NCBI RefSeq assembly: GCF_030450125.1
Contig: NZ_CP123923.1
Location: forward strand, 620,001-684,000
DNA from: Streptomyces sp. WP-1
GTDB taxonomy: Bacteria > Actinomycetota > Actinomycetes > Streptomycetales > Streptomycetaceae
Direction of reading: 5' to 3'
DNA length: 64,000 nucleotides
This document shows, piece after piece, positions 42,277-51,906 of the stretch. Every line of letters begins with the position of its first letter. Position 1 is the first letter of the stretch. The notes beneath the pieces were generated by a model. It saw only the letters and a list, made by a program, of their open reading frames with translations. It made no database searches and was not told the origin of the DNA. A program made the translations under genes and the position numbers.

Positions 42277-43110
42277 ATGTCCTCGCACCCGCGCCGCACG
42301 GCCGGCGTCCTTCTGGCCTCGGTGACCGCCCTGCTCACCGCCGGCATCCCGGCGGCGGCCGCCGCCACGCCCACCCCGAAGCCCAAGCCGACCCCGGCGA
42401 CCGAGGCTCCGTCGGCTCCCGCCCCCACCCCTCCCGCCCCCGTCCCCGATCCGCACGCCACCGTCGCCGTCCTCGATCTCGACGCGGGCGCCGCCACCCC
42501 CGTGATCCAGGGCGAGGACCGCACCTACGACACCGCCAGCATCGTCAAGGTCGACATCCTCGCCGCGCTGCTGCTCAAGGCGCAGGACGAGCGGCGCGCG
42601 CTGACCGACGAGGAGCGCGGCCACGCCGAGCCGATGATCAGGCAGAGCGACAACGACTCGGCGGACGCCCTGTGGAAGGAGATCGGCCGGGACGCCGGTC
42701 TCACCGCGGCCAACGAGCGCCTGGGGCTGATCTCGACCACGGCCGGCACCGGCGGCAGGTGGGGGCTGACCCGGACCACCGCGAGCGATCAGATACGGCT
42801 GCTGCGCGCGGTCTTCGACGACGGCGCCGAGGGCCCCCTCACCCCCGGCTCCCGCGCCTACGTCCGCACCCTGATGAGCGAGGTCCTGCCCGAGCAGTCC
42901 TGGGGCGTCTCGGCGGTGGACGCGGCCGGGGCGGAGCTGAAGAACGGCTGGCTCCAGCGCTCCACCACGGGCCTGTGGGACGTCAACAGCATCGGCGAGG
43001 TCACCCTCGGCGGCCACCGCTGCCTCGTCGCCGTCCTCTCCGACGGCAGCGCCTCCATGGACGACGGCGTCTCCCTGGTGGAGCGGACCGCCCGCGCCGC
43101 CGTGGCGTGA
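42277..43110 (+). CDS. secreted class A β-lactamase-like serine hydrolase
   Basis: 277 residues from ATG 42277. A signal peptide (VLLASVTALLTAGIPAAAAA, cleavage near 30) precedes a Pro/Thr linker (31–57). The catalytic set is Ser88-x-x-Lys91 (TASIVKVDIL), Ser124-Asp-Asn126 (RQSDNDSAD) and Lys222-Asn-Gly (LKNGW), a KTG variant. The Glu166 region of true class A enzymes is not evident, so this may be a D-Ala-D-Ala-binding or peptidase-like relative rather than an antibiotic resistance enzyme. Confidence 0.88.
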   Translation: MSSHPRRTAGVLLASVTALLTAGIPAAAAATPTPKPKPTPATEAPSAPAPTPPAPVPDPHATVAVLDLDAGAATPVIQGEDRTYDTASIVKVDILAALLLKAQDERRALTDEERGHAEPMIRQSDNDSADALWKEIGRDAGLTAANERLGLISTTAGTGGRWGLTRTTASDQIRLLRAVFDDGAEGPLTPGSRAYVRTLMSEVLPEQSWGVSAVDAAGAELKNGWLQRSTTGLWDVNSIGEVTLGGHRCLVAVLSDGSASMDDGVSLVERTARAAVA

Positions 43111-43193
43111 CGGCCGGGCGGGGGCGCTTTTCGGCCGCCGCGGAAGGGGCACGCGGGCGGGGTACGACTCCCGACCCGAGGAGCGATGCCACC

Positions 43194-43607
43194 ATGGCCG
43201 AGTACGAACGTTCCCGCACGATGCCCGCCCAGCCCGAGCACGTCTTCGACCAGGCGGCCAATCTCCACCAGCTGGACTCCTGGCTCCCGGGCGCCCTGCA
43301 CGTGGCCCCCGAGGAACTGCCCGCCGTCAGCGTGCACGAGGCCGGTTCCGACAAGGACACCCCGGCCCTGCTGCGCGCCGAACCCGACCAGATGCGCCTG
43401 GAGTGGGGCACCCGCGAGCAGGGCGAGTACGCGGGCTGGCTCCAGGTCGCGGGCATCGGCAGCGGCGCCAGCGAGGTCACCGTCCACCTGTCCTTCTTCG
43501 ACCAACGCCATGACCCGGGTGAGCGCGCGGCCGCGCAGGCCCTGGAGGACAGCCTGCGCCGCCTGGAGGAGCAGGTGCGCCTGCGCACGGACAACGCGGC
43601 CGGCTGA
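43194..43607 (+). CDS. SRPBCC-family (START-like) protein
   Basis: 137 residues from ATG 43194. MAEYERSRTMPAQPEHVFDQAANLHQLDSWLP is the typical opening strand and helix of polyketide cyclase/START-like proteins. MRLEWGTREQGEYAGWLQV and SEVTVHLSFFD are later strands, and a charged helix (QALEDSLRRLEEQV) closes the cavity. It probably binds a hydrophobic ligand; short stress-associated members of this family are common in Streptomyces. Confidence 0.82.
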   Translation: MAEYERSRTMPAQPEHVFDQAANLHQLDSWLPGALHVAPEELPAVSVHEAGSDKDTPALLRAEPDQMRLEWGTREQGEYAGWLQVAGIGSGASEVTVHLSFFDQRHDPGERAAAQALEDSLRRLEEQVRLRTDNAAG

Positions 43608-43788
43608 GGCACCCGAGAGGGCGCGGACGGAGCGAGGGGCAGGCCACGAGGCAGGGGCGAGGAGCGCGGCGGAGCCGGAACGATCTCCCGTACAACCGTT
43701 CCGGTGACACAGACGTCTCACAGAGTGGGGAACTCCCGTTCCCCCACCGACCGTTCGTCCGCCACTGTCGCTCCAGTCAGAGGATTCC

Positions 43789-45099
43789 ATGCCTTTCAGC
43801 TCTCCCGGCCCCCGTGCGGTGCGCCAGACCGCGGGCGCGTTCGGCGCCGTCGCCCTGATCGCGCTGTGCGCCGCGCCGGCCGTGGCCGCCGACGGTCCCG
43901 CGACCGGTCTGGCGCTGGGCACCATCGCGCCGTTCGACCAGGTGAAGCCGGGCAGCGAGCTCCCGCTGTCGCCCGTCTTCACCGACACGGGCACGGCGGC
44001 ACTCGACAAGGTCTGGCTGTCGTACACCGTCACCCGCGGCCTCGGCCGGACCGCGGTGCCTTCCAACTGCCTGAGCTACGCGGTCGGTCCGGCCGACGAG
44101 GAGCCGGGTCACACGCAGGTGGTGTGCGAGTTCGACCAGCCGGTGCGGCCCGGTGCCGCGTACGCCCCGGAGCGGCCGCTGACCCTCAAGGCCCTGGACC
44201 GCGCCCTGTACGAGCACATCCAGGTGACGGTCGACTCCTCGGCCCCGGTCCCGGACGACGGCGCCGCCGCCCCGGTGCACGGCACGGCCGCCGCCCTGAA
44301 GCTGGTCGAGCGGACCGGCGAGAAGGCCCCGCCGGCGGGTGCCGCGTCCAGCGCGGACGTCGCGGTGAACGCCGCCGGCTCGGCCGATTTCCAGGTCGGC
44401 GGCGCCCAGTTGAAGGGCAAGACGGGGGACACGGTCACGCTGCGGGTGAAGTTCGCGAACGCCGGGCCCGCCTGGGTGCTGCCGCAGCCGGGCCAGCGCG
44501 CGGCCCATGTCCTGGTCACGCTGCCCGAGGGCACCTCGGCGGTGCGCACCGACACGCTGTGCACGAACACGGGGGCCGAGTCCTACGCGTGCGGCACCGG
44601 CGCGCCCTGGGTGAACGAGCACGAGAGCAGGACGTACACCTTCAAGGTGAAGCTCGACAAGGCGGTGCCCGGCGCCCGCGGCTATGTGGAACTCGGTTCG
44701 GAGGCCCGGCCGTTCGACCATGTCAAGAAGAACGACACCGCGCGCATCACGCTCGCCGTCAGTGGCGGCACCGACACCACGGGCGGCGGCTCCACCGGGG
44801 ACGGCGGCTCGAAGGGCGGCGGCGACTCGACCGGCGGCACCGGCTCGACGACGTCCACGGGCGGCACCGGCACGAGCACCGGCGGCGGTACCACCACGAC
44901 GGGCGGCACCACCGGCACCACGTCCGGCACCGGCACCACCGGTGACCTCACCACCGGCGGTTCCGGCACCACCGGCGGCAGCCTCGCGAGCACCGGCGCC
45001 GGGCCCGCGCTGCCCCTCGCGGGCGCCGCGGCCGTGGCCGTGGTCGTCGGCGCGGGCGCCGTGGTGGCCGCCCGCCGCCGGGGCGGCCGCGAGGACTGA
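43789..45099 (+). CDS. sortase-anchored (LAxTG) surface protein
   Basis: 436 residues from ATG 43789. A signal peptide ends near residue 34 (ALCAAPAVAAD). Two immunoglobulin-like modules occupy about 40–330, with paired Cys (NCLSYAVG…VVCEF and LCTNTGAESYACG). A Thr/Gly/Ser-rich stalk (about 335–400) follows, then the sorting signal LASTG, a hydrophobic helix and RRRGGRED. Class E sortases of Streptomyces recognise LAxTG, so it is expected to be covalently linked to peptidoglycan. The stalk DNA is highly repetitive. A hairpin follows the stop. Confidence 0.92.
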   Translation: MPFSSPGPRAVRQTAGAFGAVALIALCAAPAVAADGPATGLALGTIAPFDQVKPGSELPLSPVFTDTGTAALDKVWLSYTVTRGLGRTAVPSNCLSYAVGPADEEPGHTQVVCEFDQPVRPGAAYAPERPLTLKALDRALYEHIQVTVDSSAPVPDDGAAAPVHGTAAALKLVERTGEKAPPAGAASSADVAVNAAGSADFQVGGAQLKGKTGDTVTLRVKFANAGPAWVLPQPGQRAAHVLVTLPEGTSAVRTDTLCTNTGAESYACGTGAPWVNEHESRTYTFKVKLDKAVPGARGYVELGSEARPFDHVKKNDTARITLAVSGGTDTTGGGSTGDGGSKGGGDSTGGTGSTTSTGGTGTSTGGGTTTTGGTTGTTSGTGTTGDLTTGGSGTTGGSLASTGAGPALPLAGAAAVAVVVGAGAVVAARRRGGRED

Positions 45100-45111
45100 T
45101 CCCCCGCTCGG

Positions 45112-45137
45112 CCTGACCGGCGGCGACGCCGGTCAGG
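45112..45137. terminator. bidirectional terminator hairpin
   Basis: CCTGACCGGCG (45112–45122) pairs perfectly with 45127–45137 around the GCGA tetraloop. It lies between convergent genes and overlaps the last codons of the minus-strand gene. Confidence 0.75.
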
Positions 45138-46966
45138 TCCCCGGGCCGCCGAAGCCCTGGGTGGTGTACGCGCACTCGGTGTAGAGGTACCCGGGGCGCA
45201 GTCGGGCGGTGTCGGAGCCCGCGGTCGTCACCTGGCCGCCGTTCGGCTTGTGCACGAAGTACGTGGTGCCGACCGGGAGTCGCAGGGTGCGCTGCGGATA
45301 GTCCTTGCCGCCGGCACAGGGCTTGAAGGTGGACATCAGCGTGTCGGCGAGCAGGTACGACCGGCAGCCGCCGCAGGCCTTCAGGGTGAAGCTGCCGGTG
45401 ACCGGTCCGGTGTAGAGGACGGTGACGTCGTCCGGGCTGTCGTTCTTCACCGTGACGGAGATGCTGCCGCCGCCGGCGGTGGTGGGCAGCTTCCTGCCGG
45501 CCGCCGGGATGGTCTGGGCGACCTCGGCGGCGATGGCGATCTTCTGGGCGCGCGCCCGGTTCCTGTGGTGCGGGTGCCCGGCGACGAACTTGTCCATGGT
45601 CTGCTGGGCGTTACTGAAGTCGCCGCTCTCGTACTCCTGGACACCGCAGTCGTAGGCGCCGTCGTCACCGCCGCGCCCGGCCCGGGCCGCGGCCGACGCG
45701 AGCCCGCCGCCGGGGTCGCCCGCGGCCGTCTTCAGGTCGCCGATCCTGGTGTCGAGCTGCCGCAACTCCTCGACGGCCGCGCAGGATCCGGAGCCGCCCA
45801 CGCCGTTCTGCGCCTTCTTCACGGCCGCGTCGACGGCGGGGACCACCTTCGTCGTCTGCGTGGCGTGCGGGAAGGTCTTCATCAGGTCGCCGAAGCGGGT
45901 GACCCAGTCCTGGTCGCCCGAGGACAGGCCCTGTGATCCGCACGCGTACAGCGAGGTCGCGAGGCGGTCGTCGGGCCAGCCGGCGAGGGTGCCGACGGTG
46001 GCCCTGGGCAGCTCGCCGGGCGCCGTGCGCAGATATGTCAGCGGGGCCACGGCGGTGCAGTGGTCCTGGCTGTCGTAGGGCGCGGCGACCTCGGAGTAGT
46101 AGGTGCGCAGGCTGGCGGGTACCTTGCGGGCGGCGCGGGAGCCGGGGTGGCCGGTGACGAGGTCGTGGTAGACCCCGAGGGCCTCGCGGTAGTCCGGTTC
46201 GGCGGTGCCGAAGGGCTTGCCGGTGTCCGCCGCCACCAGCTGGTCGGCGCTCGTCAGGCGGTCCAGGAGGGCCTGCTGTACGGCCTCGTCGTGGGCGTCC
46301 TGGTACCAGAGCGCGCCACCGGCCGGTACGGCGAGCAGCACCAGGCCCAGCAGCAGCGCGAGGGGGACGCGGCCGGGCCGGACCAGGGGGGTGCGCAGTC
46401 CGAGGTACGCGCCGTGGGCGGCCGCCAGCAGCAGGAGGAGCGCGTAAGCCGCCAGGAGGGCGCCGGGGACGCCGTCGGCATCGGCGGGCAGGGCGATGAC
46501 CAGCAGGACCGCGGTCGCCACCCAGCAGGCGGCCATGAGCGGCCGGCGCCGTGTGAGCGCGTAGCCGAGGCCGAGTCCGCTGAGGTTGAGCAGGGCGACG
46601 GCGAGGGCCCGGCCGCGGTCCGGGGGCGCGGGCGGCGGACCGGCGGGCATGGGAGGCATGGGCGGCACGGCGAAGCCCTGGCCCGGGCCGTACGGACCAG
46701 GCGCCGGGGGTTGCTCCGGGCCCTCCAGGGGCTCCCGCCGGGCTTCCGAATCCCCCGGGACTCCCAGGAGCCCCGGGTCCACCGACCCCACCGACCCCGG
46801 CGGGCCCGCCGGGCGCACCGGATCCGGATCCCCAGGATCCCCCGGGCCCGCCCGGCCCTCCCGGACCCCAGGATCCCCCGGGCCCGCCCGGCCCTCCCGG
46901 ACCCCGGGTTTCCCCTGGTTCTGCCGCGTCTCTCGGGCCCTCCGGGCCCCCGAAACCTCCGGACAT
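45133..46966 (-). CDS. membrane protein with Gly/Pro-rich N-terminus; apparent frameshift
   Basis: The start ATG (46964–46966, MSGGFGGPEGPRD) has an excellent GGGGGGAG ribosome binding site, but that frame runs only into a Gly/Pro stretch. The body continues in another frame from about EQPPAPGPYGPGQGF. Removing one G near 46715 joins them as GGPGQPPAPGPYGPG. The body has four hydrophobic segments, then a large extracytoplasmic domain with TPR-like spacing (YREALGVYHDLVTGHPG, YESGDFSNAQQTMDKFVAGHP), several Cys and a C-terminal β-rich part with LKACGGCRSYLLAD. Function unknown. Either a sequence error or a recent inactivating indel; two 36-bp repeats lie in the affected region. Confidence 0.75.
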
Positions 46967-47271
46967 GGCGACTCCCCCCGTGTGCGACAACCCCCGCTGT
47001 ACGTGGCCTTCGATTCCAGCGGCCGGGGCCCCCGGTGGAGCCTCAACTCCTTTCCATCCAGCGGAACTTGGGGACCATCTCCGCCCTCCCTCCACCCAGG
47101 CCGCACCCGGCGCGCCGGTCCGCCCGTCCGCAACCCGGAAACGGACACATCGCCTGACCGGCCCAATGCGGGTGCGTCGGAGGGGCGCGGAGCCGGAACG
47201 GGTGTGACCGTGGTGAAAAGAATTCCGGGTGCGCGACTGACCGCCCGGTTGCCCAGCGACGAGGAGGCGGG
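46967..47271. other. divergent promoter region of the hydrogenase structural operon
   Basis: 305 bp between the frameshifted membrane protein and the first gene of the hydrogenase operon. No gene is visible, and I find no match to the GGGNCCGNNCGGCCC palindrome. An AT-richer stretch TGGTGAAAAGAATTC near 47210–47226 is the best promoter candidate. Confidence 0.5.
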
Positions 47272-48969
47272 ATGCCGGACCAGGTCGGCGTGCGCGAACC
47301 CCTGCTCAGGGACGATGCCGACGCCGAGCACGCGCGGGCCTTCGAGCAGCTGGGCGCCGTCGCGGACGCCGTGCTGTACGAGGGCTATCTGCTGTACCCG
47401 TACCGCCGGTCCTCCCCCAAGAACCGGGTCCGCTGGCAGTTCGGGGTGCTGCTGCCGCGCGGCTGGGTGGAGCGCTTCGGTCCGGTGGCGCCCGGTCTCT
47501 CCGGCTCCGCGGACTCCTGGTACCAGCAGACCGAGTGCCTGGTGCGCGCCCAGAACGACGCGGTCGTACGGCTGCGGGTGCGCTACCTCCAGATGCAGCA
47601 CAAGCAGGTGGAGGACGCGGGCGGGTCCCCGGTGGAGTCCCTGCGCACGGCGGACGGCACCACGCATCTCACCTTCGACGAGGCGATCCCGCGCGAGACC
47701 GAGCTGGCGGTGCCGCTCGCCGAGCTGCTGGACGGCGGTCGTACGGTCGACGTCGGCGCGCCCGGCGGGGACGAGTACGAGCCGCTGCCGGCGGCCGGGG
47801 GCCGGATCGTGCGGCGGCACCGGGAGCTGCGGGCCGCGACGACGGTGGCCGCCGAGCCGCTCGCGCCGGGCCTCTTCCGGCTGCGGGTGCGCACCGAGAA
47901 CACGGGCGAGACGGCCGATCCGGGTTCCTGCCGGAACGAGGCGCTGCGCGACGCGCTGATCGCCACCCACACGGTACTCGGCGGGGAGGGCGTGGAGTTC
48001 GCCTCGCTGATCGACCCGCCCGCGGCGCTGGCCGAGCGGGCGCGCGGCTGCCGCAACGCGTTCACGTTCCCCGTGCTCGGCGGCCCGCCCCCGGAGGCCG
48101 CCGGCGGCGAGGGCGAAGGTGAGACCGGCCCGGCGATGCTCTCGGCACCGATCATCCTCCCGGACCATCCGCAGGTGGCGCCGGAGAGTCCCGGCGATCT
48201 GCACGACGCGGCGGAGATCGACGAGATCCTGACGCTGCGCACGATGCTGCTGACCGACGCGGAGAAGGCGGAGGCGCGGGCCACCGATCCACGGGCCGCG
48301 CGGATCCTGGACCGGGTCGACAGCATGCCCCGCGAGGTCTTCGAACGACTGCACGGCGCGATCCGCTCGCTGACACCGGCGGGCTCGTCGGCCTCCCGGG
48401 CCTCCGACCGCTCGACCGGGACGCACGCCTCGACCGGGACGCGTGCTTCGGCCATGACCCGTGCCTCGACCGGGACCCGCGCCTCAGCCGGGGCCGCCCG
48501 GCCCGGGGCTCCGGCGCCCGAGCCGCCCGCCGAGGCCCGCGCGTCCACCGCGCGGGCCGACCGCGAAACCCCGGCACCGGAGCGGCCCTCCCCCACCCCC
48601 CAGCGCCCCGCCTGGTGGCAGGAGGGCGGGGACGAGGGGCTGTCGCCGACGACCGACACCGTGCTCGTGGCCGATGTGCCCGTCGGTGCCGGCAGCCCGG
48701 TGCTGCTGCGGCCGCGCACGCGCGGGGCCGACGCCCAGGACATGTTCCTGGACGGGCGGCCCGCCACCGTGGCCGGGGTCTTCCACGACGTGGACGGCAG
48801 CGTGCGGCTCGCCGTGACCGTGGACGACGATCCGGCCGCCGAACTGCACGGCTGGTACGGCCGTTTCCACTACTTCCGGCCCGACGAGGTCGAACCCCTC
48901 GCAACCACGGGCACCCCGGCCGCCCCCGGCCGGGACCACGACCGACTGCGACGGAGGCCGCAGAGATGA
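47272..48969 (+). CDS. unknown first gene of the group 1h hydrogenase operon
   Basis: 565 residues from ATG 47272 behind GAGGAGG. The N-terminal half (1–290) is globular with EGYLLYPYRRSSPKNRVRWQFGVLLPRGW and NALRDALIATHTVLGG-like segments. A Ser/Thr/Ala/Arg low-complexity linker encoded by repeats (about 375–410, STGTRAS units) separates it from a small C-terminal domain (HGWYGRFHYFRPDEVEPL). The stop overlaps hhyS by four bases, so the protein is made with the hydrogenase. I know of no tested function. The ribosome-coupled position suggests a dedicated subunit or maturation partner. Confidence 0.85.
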   Translation: MPDQVGVREPLLRDDADAEHARAFEQLGAVADAVLYEGYLLYPYRRSSPKNRVRWQFGVLLPRGWVERFGPVAPGLSGSADSWYQQTECLVRAQNDAVVRLRVRYLQMQHKQVEDAGGSPVESLRTADGTTHLTFDEAIPRETELAVPLAELLDGGRTVDVGAPGGDEYEPLPAAGGRIVRRHRELRAATTVAAEPLAPGLFRLRVRTENTGETADPGSCRNEALRDALIATHTVLGGEGVEFASLIDPPAALAERARGCRNAFTFPVLGGPPPEAAGGEGEGETGPAMLSAPIILPDHPQVAPESPGDLHDAAEIDEILTLRTMLLTDAEKAEARATDPRAARILDRVDSMPREVFERLHGAIRSLTPAGSSASRASDRSTGTHASTGTRASAMTRASTGTRASAGAARPGAPAPEPPAEARASTARADRETPAPERPSPTPQRPAWWQEGGDEGLSPTTDTVLVADVPVGAGSPVLLRPRTRGADAQDMFLDGRPATVAGVFHDVDGSVRLAVTVDDDPAAELHGWYGRFHYFRPDEVEPLATTGTPAAPGRDHDRLRRRPQR

Positions 48970-50039
48970 CCACACAGAGCGGTACCACCGAGACCCGCGC
49001 CGACGCCCCCCGGGGCTTCGACGAGATCACCATCCTGTGGATCTCCGAGGGCATGAGCTGCGACGGCGACACCGTGTCGCTGACCGCCGCCGGGCAGCCG
49101 TCCATCGAGGACGTGGTGCTCGGTCTCATCCCGGGCCTGCCCAGGGTCAACCTCGTCAACAAGGTCCTCTCCCCGAGCCTGGGCGGCGAGGACTTCCTCG
49201 CCCCCTACCGCAAGGCGGCCCGCGGCGAGCTGGAGCCGTTCATCCTGGTGATCGAGGGCTCGGTCCCGAACCAGAACATCATCGAGGGCGACGGCTACTG
49301 GACGTCGTTCGGCAACGACCCGGCCACCGGTGAGCCGCAGACCCTGAACTGGTGGATCGACCAACTCGCGCCCAAGGCATGGGCGGTGGTCGCGGCCGGC
49401 ACCTGCGCCACGTTCGGCGGCATCCACGCCATGGCCGGCAACCCGACCGGATGCATGGGCCTCGCGGACTACCTGGGCTGGGAGTTCAAGGCGCGCTCGG
49501 GCCTCCCGGTGGTCAACGTGCCCGGCTGTCCGATCCAGCCGGAGAACTTCATGGAGACCCTGGTGTGGGTGCTCCAGCACGCCGCCGGCACCGCTCCCCC
49601 GCCGCCGCTGGACCACATGCTGCGGCCGCAGTGGCTGTTCGGCAAGACCGTGCACGAGGGCTGCGACCGGGCCGCGTACTACGAGCAGGCCGACTTCGCC
49701 AAGGACTACAACTCCCCCAAGTGCCAGGTGAAGGTGGGCTGCTGGGGCCCGGTCGTCAACTGCAACGTGCCCAAGCGGGGCTGGATGTCCGGCATCGGCG
49801 GCTGTCCGAACGTCGGCGGCATCTGCATCGGCTGCACCATGCCCAGCTTCCCCGACGCCTTCATGCCGTTCATGGACGAGCCGCCGGGCGGCACGCTCTC
49901 GTCGATGGTGATCAAGCCGTACGGGGCGGTCATCCGCCGGCTGCGCGGGCTGACCAACGACATGGTGAACCACGAGCCCCGCTGGCGGCACAACAAGCAG
50001 AAGCTGACCAGCGGTTACGACCCGCACTGGCGCGCGTGA
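48966..50039 (+). CDS. hhyS: group 1h (actinobacterial-type) [NiFe] hydrogenase small subunit
   Basis: 357 residues from ATG 48966. It holds three Fe-S clusters that carry electrons from the NiFe site. The proximal cluster loop reads GMSCDGDTVSL, with Cys32 and then Asp35 where other classes have CxxC. A three-Cys/one-Asp proximal cluster is the known hallmark of the O2-insensitive group 1h enzymes. Other ligands lie in AAGTCATFGG, NVPGCPIQPENF, HEGCDRA, VGCWGPVVNCNVP and GGCPNVGGICIGCTMPSFPD. There is no Tat signal peptide, so it is cytosolic or loosely membrane-linked. It would oxidise atmospheric H2 for survival in dormancy. Confidence 0.96.
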   Translation: MTTQSGTTETRADAPRGFDEITILWISEGMSCDGDTVSLTAAGQPSIEDVVLGLIPGLPRVNLVNKVLSPSLGGEDFLAPYRKAARGELEPFILVIEGSVPNQNIIEGDGYWTSFGNDPATGEPQTLNWWIDQLAPKAWAVVAAGTCATFGGIHAMAGNPTGCMGLADYLGWEFKARSGLPVVNVPGCPIQPENFMETLVWVLQHAAGTAPPPPLDHMLRPQWLFGKTVHEGCDRAAYYEQADFAKDYNSPKCQVKVGCWGPVVNCNVPKRGWMSGIGGCPNVGGICIGCTMPSFPDAFMPFMDEPPGGTLSSMVIKPYGAVIRRLRGLTNDMVNHEPRWRHNKQKLTSGYDPHWRA

Positions 50040-50112
50040 CGCCGTACTCGCCCCTGCCGCCCGCCCCGCCATCCGCTCCACCCGACCCGAACAGCGAGGG
50101 ACAGTACCGCAG

Positions 50113-51906
50113 ATGACCACCACCGACGCGCGGACCTCAGGACGCAAACCAGCCCAGCTCGTGGACATGAACTGGGACCCGATCACCCGGATCATCGGCA
50201 ACCTGGGCATCTACACGAAGATCGACTTCGCCAACCGCGAGGTCGTGGAGTGCCACAGCACCTCGTCGCTGTTCCGCGGCTACTCGGTGTTCATGAAGGG
50301 CAAGGACCCGCGCGACGCCGGGTTCATCACCTCGCGGATCTGCGGCATCTGCGGCGACAACCACACCACCTGCTCCAACTACGCCCAGCAGATGGCCTAT
50401 GGCGTCAAGCCGCCGAAGCTGGCCGAGCACATCACCAACCTGGGCGAGGCGGCGGAGTACATCTTCGACCACACCCTCTTCCAGGACAACCTGGTCTTCG
50501 TGGACTTCTGCGAGGCGATGGTCAAGGCCACCAACCCGGGCGTGCTGGCCCGCGCCGAGCGCACCGACGCGCCCCGCGGCGATGTGCACGGCTACCGCAC
50601 CATCGCGGAGATCATGAAGGCCTTCAACCCCTTCGAGGGCGAGGTCTACAAGGAGGCGCTGAAGGTCAGCCGGATCACCCGGGAGATGTTCTGCCTGATG
50701 GAGGGGCGCCATGTGCACCCCTCCACGCTCTACCCGGGCGGCGTCGGCACGATGCCGCAGCCGAGCGTCTTCACCGACTACCTCAGCCGGCTGATGCGCG
50801 TCATCGACTTCGTGAAGAAGGCGGTGGCGATGAACGACGACGTCTTCGACTTCTTCTACGAGGCGCTGCCGGGCTACGAGGAGGTCGGCAAGCGCCGTAT
50901 TCTGCTGGGCTGCTGGGGCGCCTTCCAGAACCCGGACGTGGTCGACTACCGCTACGCCACCATGAACGAGTGGGGCAAGGCGATGTACGTCACCCCGGGC
51001 ATCGTGGTGGACGGCAAGCTGGTCACCAACAACCTGGTCGACATCAACCTCGGGCTGCGCATCATGCTGGGCAGCTCGTTCTACGAGGACTGGGTGAACG
51101 AGGACCCGTTCGTCACCCACGACCCGCTGGGCAACCCCGTCGACATGCGCCACCCGTGGAACCAGACCACCGTGCCGGTGCCGCAGAAGCGGGACTTCGA
51201 GGGCAACTACAGCTGGGTGATGAGCCCGCGCTGGTACCACCCGGGCACCGGCGAGCACCTCGCGCTGGACACCGGCGGCGGCCCGCTCGCCCGGCTCTGG
51301 TCGACCGCGCTGAGCGGTCTGGTGGACACCCCGTACGTGAAGGCGACCGGGGGCGGCATCCGCATCACCCTGCCCAAGGGCGAGAAGCTGCCGGAGACCA
51401 CCCTGGAGTGGCGCATCCCGAAGTGGAGCAACACCCTCGAACGCGACCGCGCCCGGCCGTACTTCATCGCCTACGCCGCCGCCATGGCCCTGCAGTTCCT
51501 GGAGGAGGCCATGGGGATGCTGCAGAGCGGCGACACCAAGGTCTTCGAGAACTTCGAGGTGCCGGACGAGTCGATCGGCTGCGGCTTCCACGAGGCGGTG
51601 CGCGGGGTCCTCTCGCACCACCTGGTGATCCGGGACAAGAAGATCGCCAACTACCACCCGTACCCGCCGACCCCGTGGAACGCCAGCCCCCGCGACATCT
51701 ACGGCACGCCCGGTCCCTACGAGGACGCGGTGCAGGGCCAGCCGATCTTCGAGGAGAACGGGCCCGACGACTTCAAGGGCGTCGACATCATGCGCACGGT
51801 GCGCAGCTTCGACCCCTGTCTGCCGTGCGGCGTCCACATGTACATGGGCAAGGGCAAGACCCTGAGCACCGTGCACTCGCCGACGTACGGGGCCAACCAT
51901 GGCTGA
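50113..51906 (+). CDS. hhyL: group 1h [NiFe] hydrogenase large subunit
   Basis: 597 residues from ATG 50113. The NiFe active site is bound by RICGICGDNH (75–84, Cys77 and Cys80) and the C-terminal DPCLPCGVH. A 22-residue extension (MYMGKG… to TYGANHG) follows the last His, so it is made as a precursor and needs trimming by a maturation protease, which is encoded at 59645. The His-rich N-terminal region is absent. Length and motifs match the group 1h enzymes of Streptomyces, Mycobacterium and Ralstonia. It overlaps the NifU-like gene by eight bases. Confidence 0.97.
   Translation: MTTTDARTSGRKPAQLVDMNWDPITRIIGNLGIYTKIDFANREVVECHSTSSLFRGYSVFMKGKDPRDAGFITSRICGICGDNHTTCSNYAQQMAYGVKPPKLAEHITNLGEAAEYIFDHTLFQDNLVFVDFCEAMVKATNPGVLARAERTDAPRGDVHGYRTIAEIMKAFNPFEGEVYKEALKVSRITREMFCLMEGRHVHPSTLYPGGVGTMPQPSVFTDYLSRLMRVIDFVKKAVAMNDDVFDFFYEALPGYEEVGKRRILLGCWGAFQNPDVVDYRYATMNEWGKAMYVTPGIVVDGKLVTNNLVDINLGLRIMLGSSFYEDWVNEDPFVTHDPLGNPVDMRHPWNQTTVPVPQKRDFEGNYSWVMSPRWYHPGTGEHLALDTGGGPLARLWSTALSGLVDTPYVKATGGGIRITLPKGEKLPETTLEWRIPKWSNTLERDRARPYFIAYAAAMALQFLEEAMGMLQSGDTKVFENFEVPDESIGCGFHEAVRGVLSHHLVIRDKKIANYHPYPPTPWNASPRDIYGTPGPYEDAVQGQPIFEENGPDDFKGVDIMRTVRSFDPCLPCGVHMYMGKGKTLSTVHSPTYGANHG

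Noticed and set aside
46967..47271. Search for an Osd-type box in front of the hydrogenase operon
   Set aside because: No site with an acceptable match was found, so I do not claim that the hydrogenase belongs to the same regulon.
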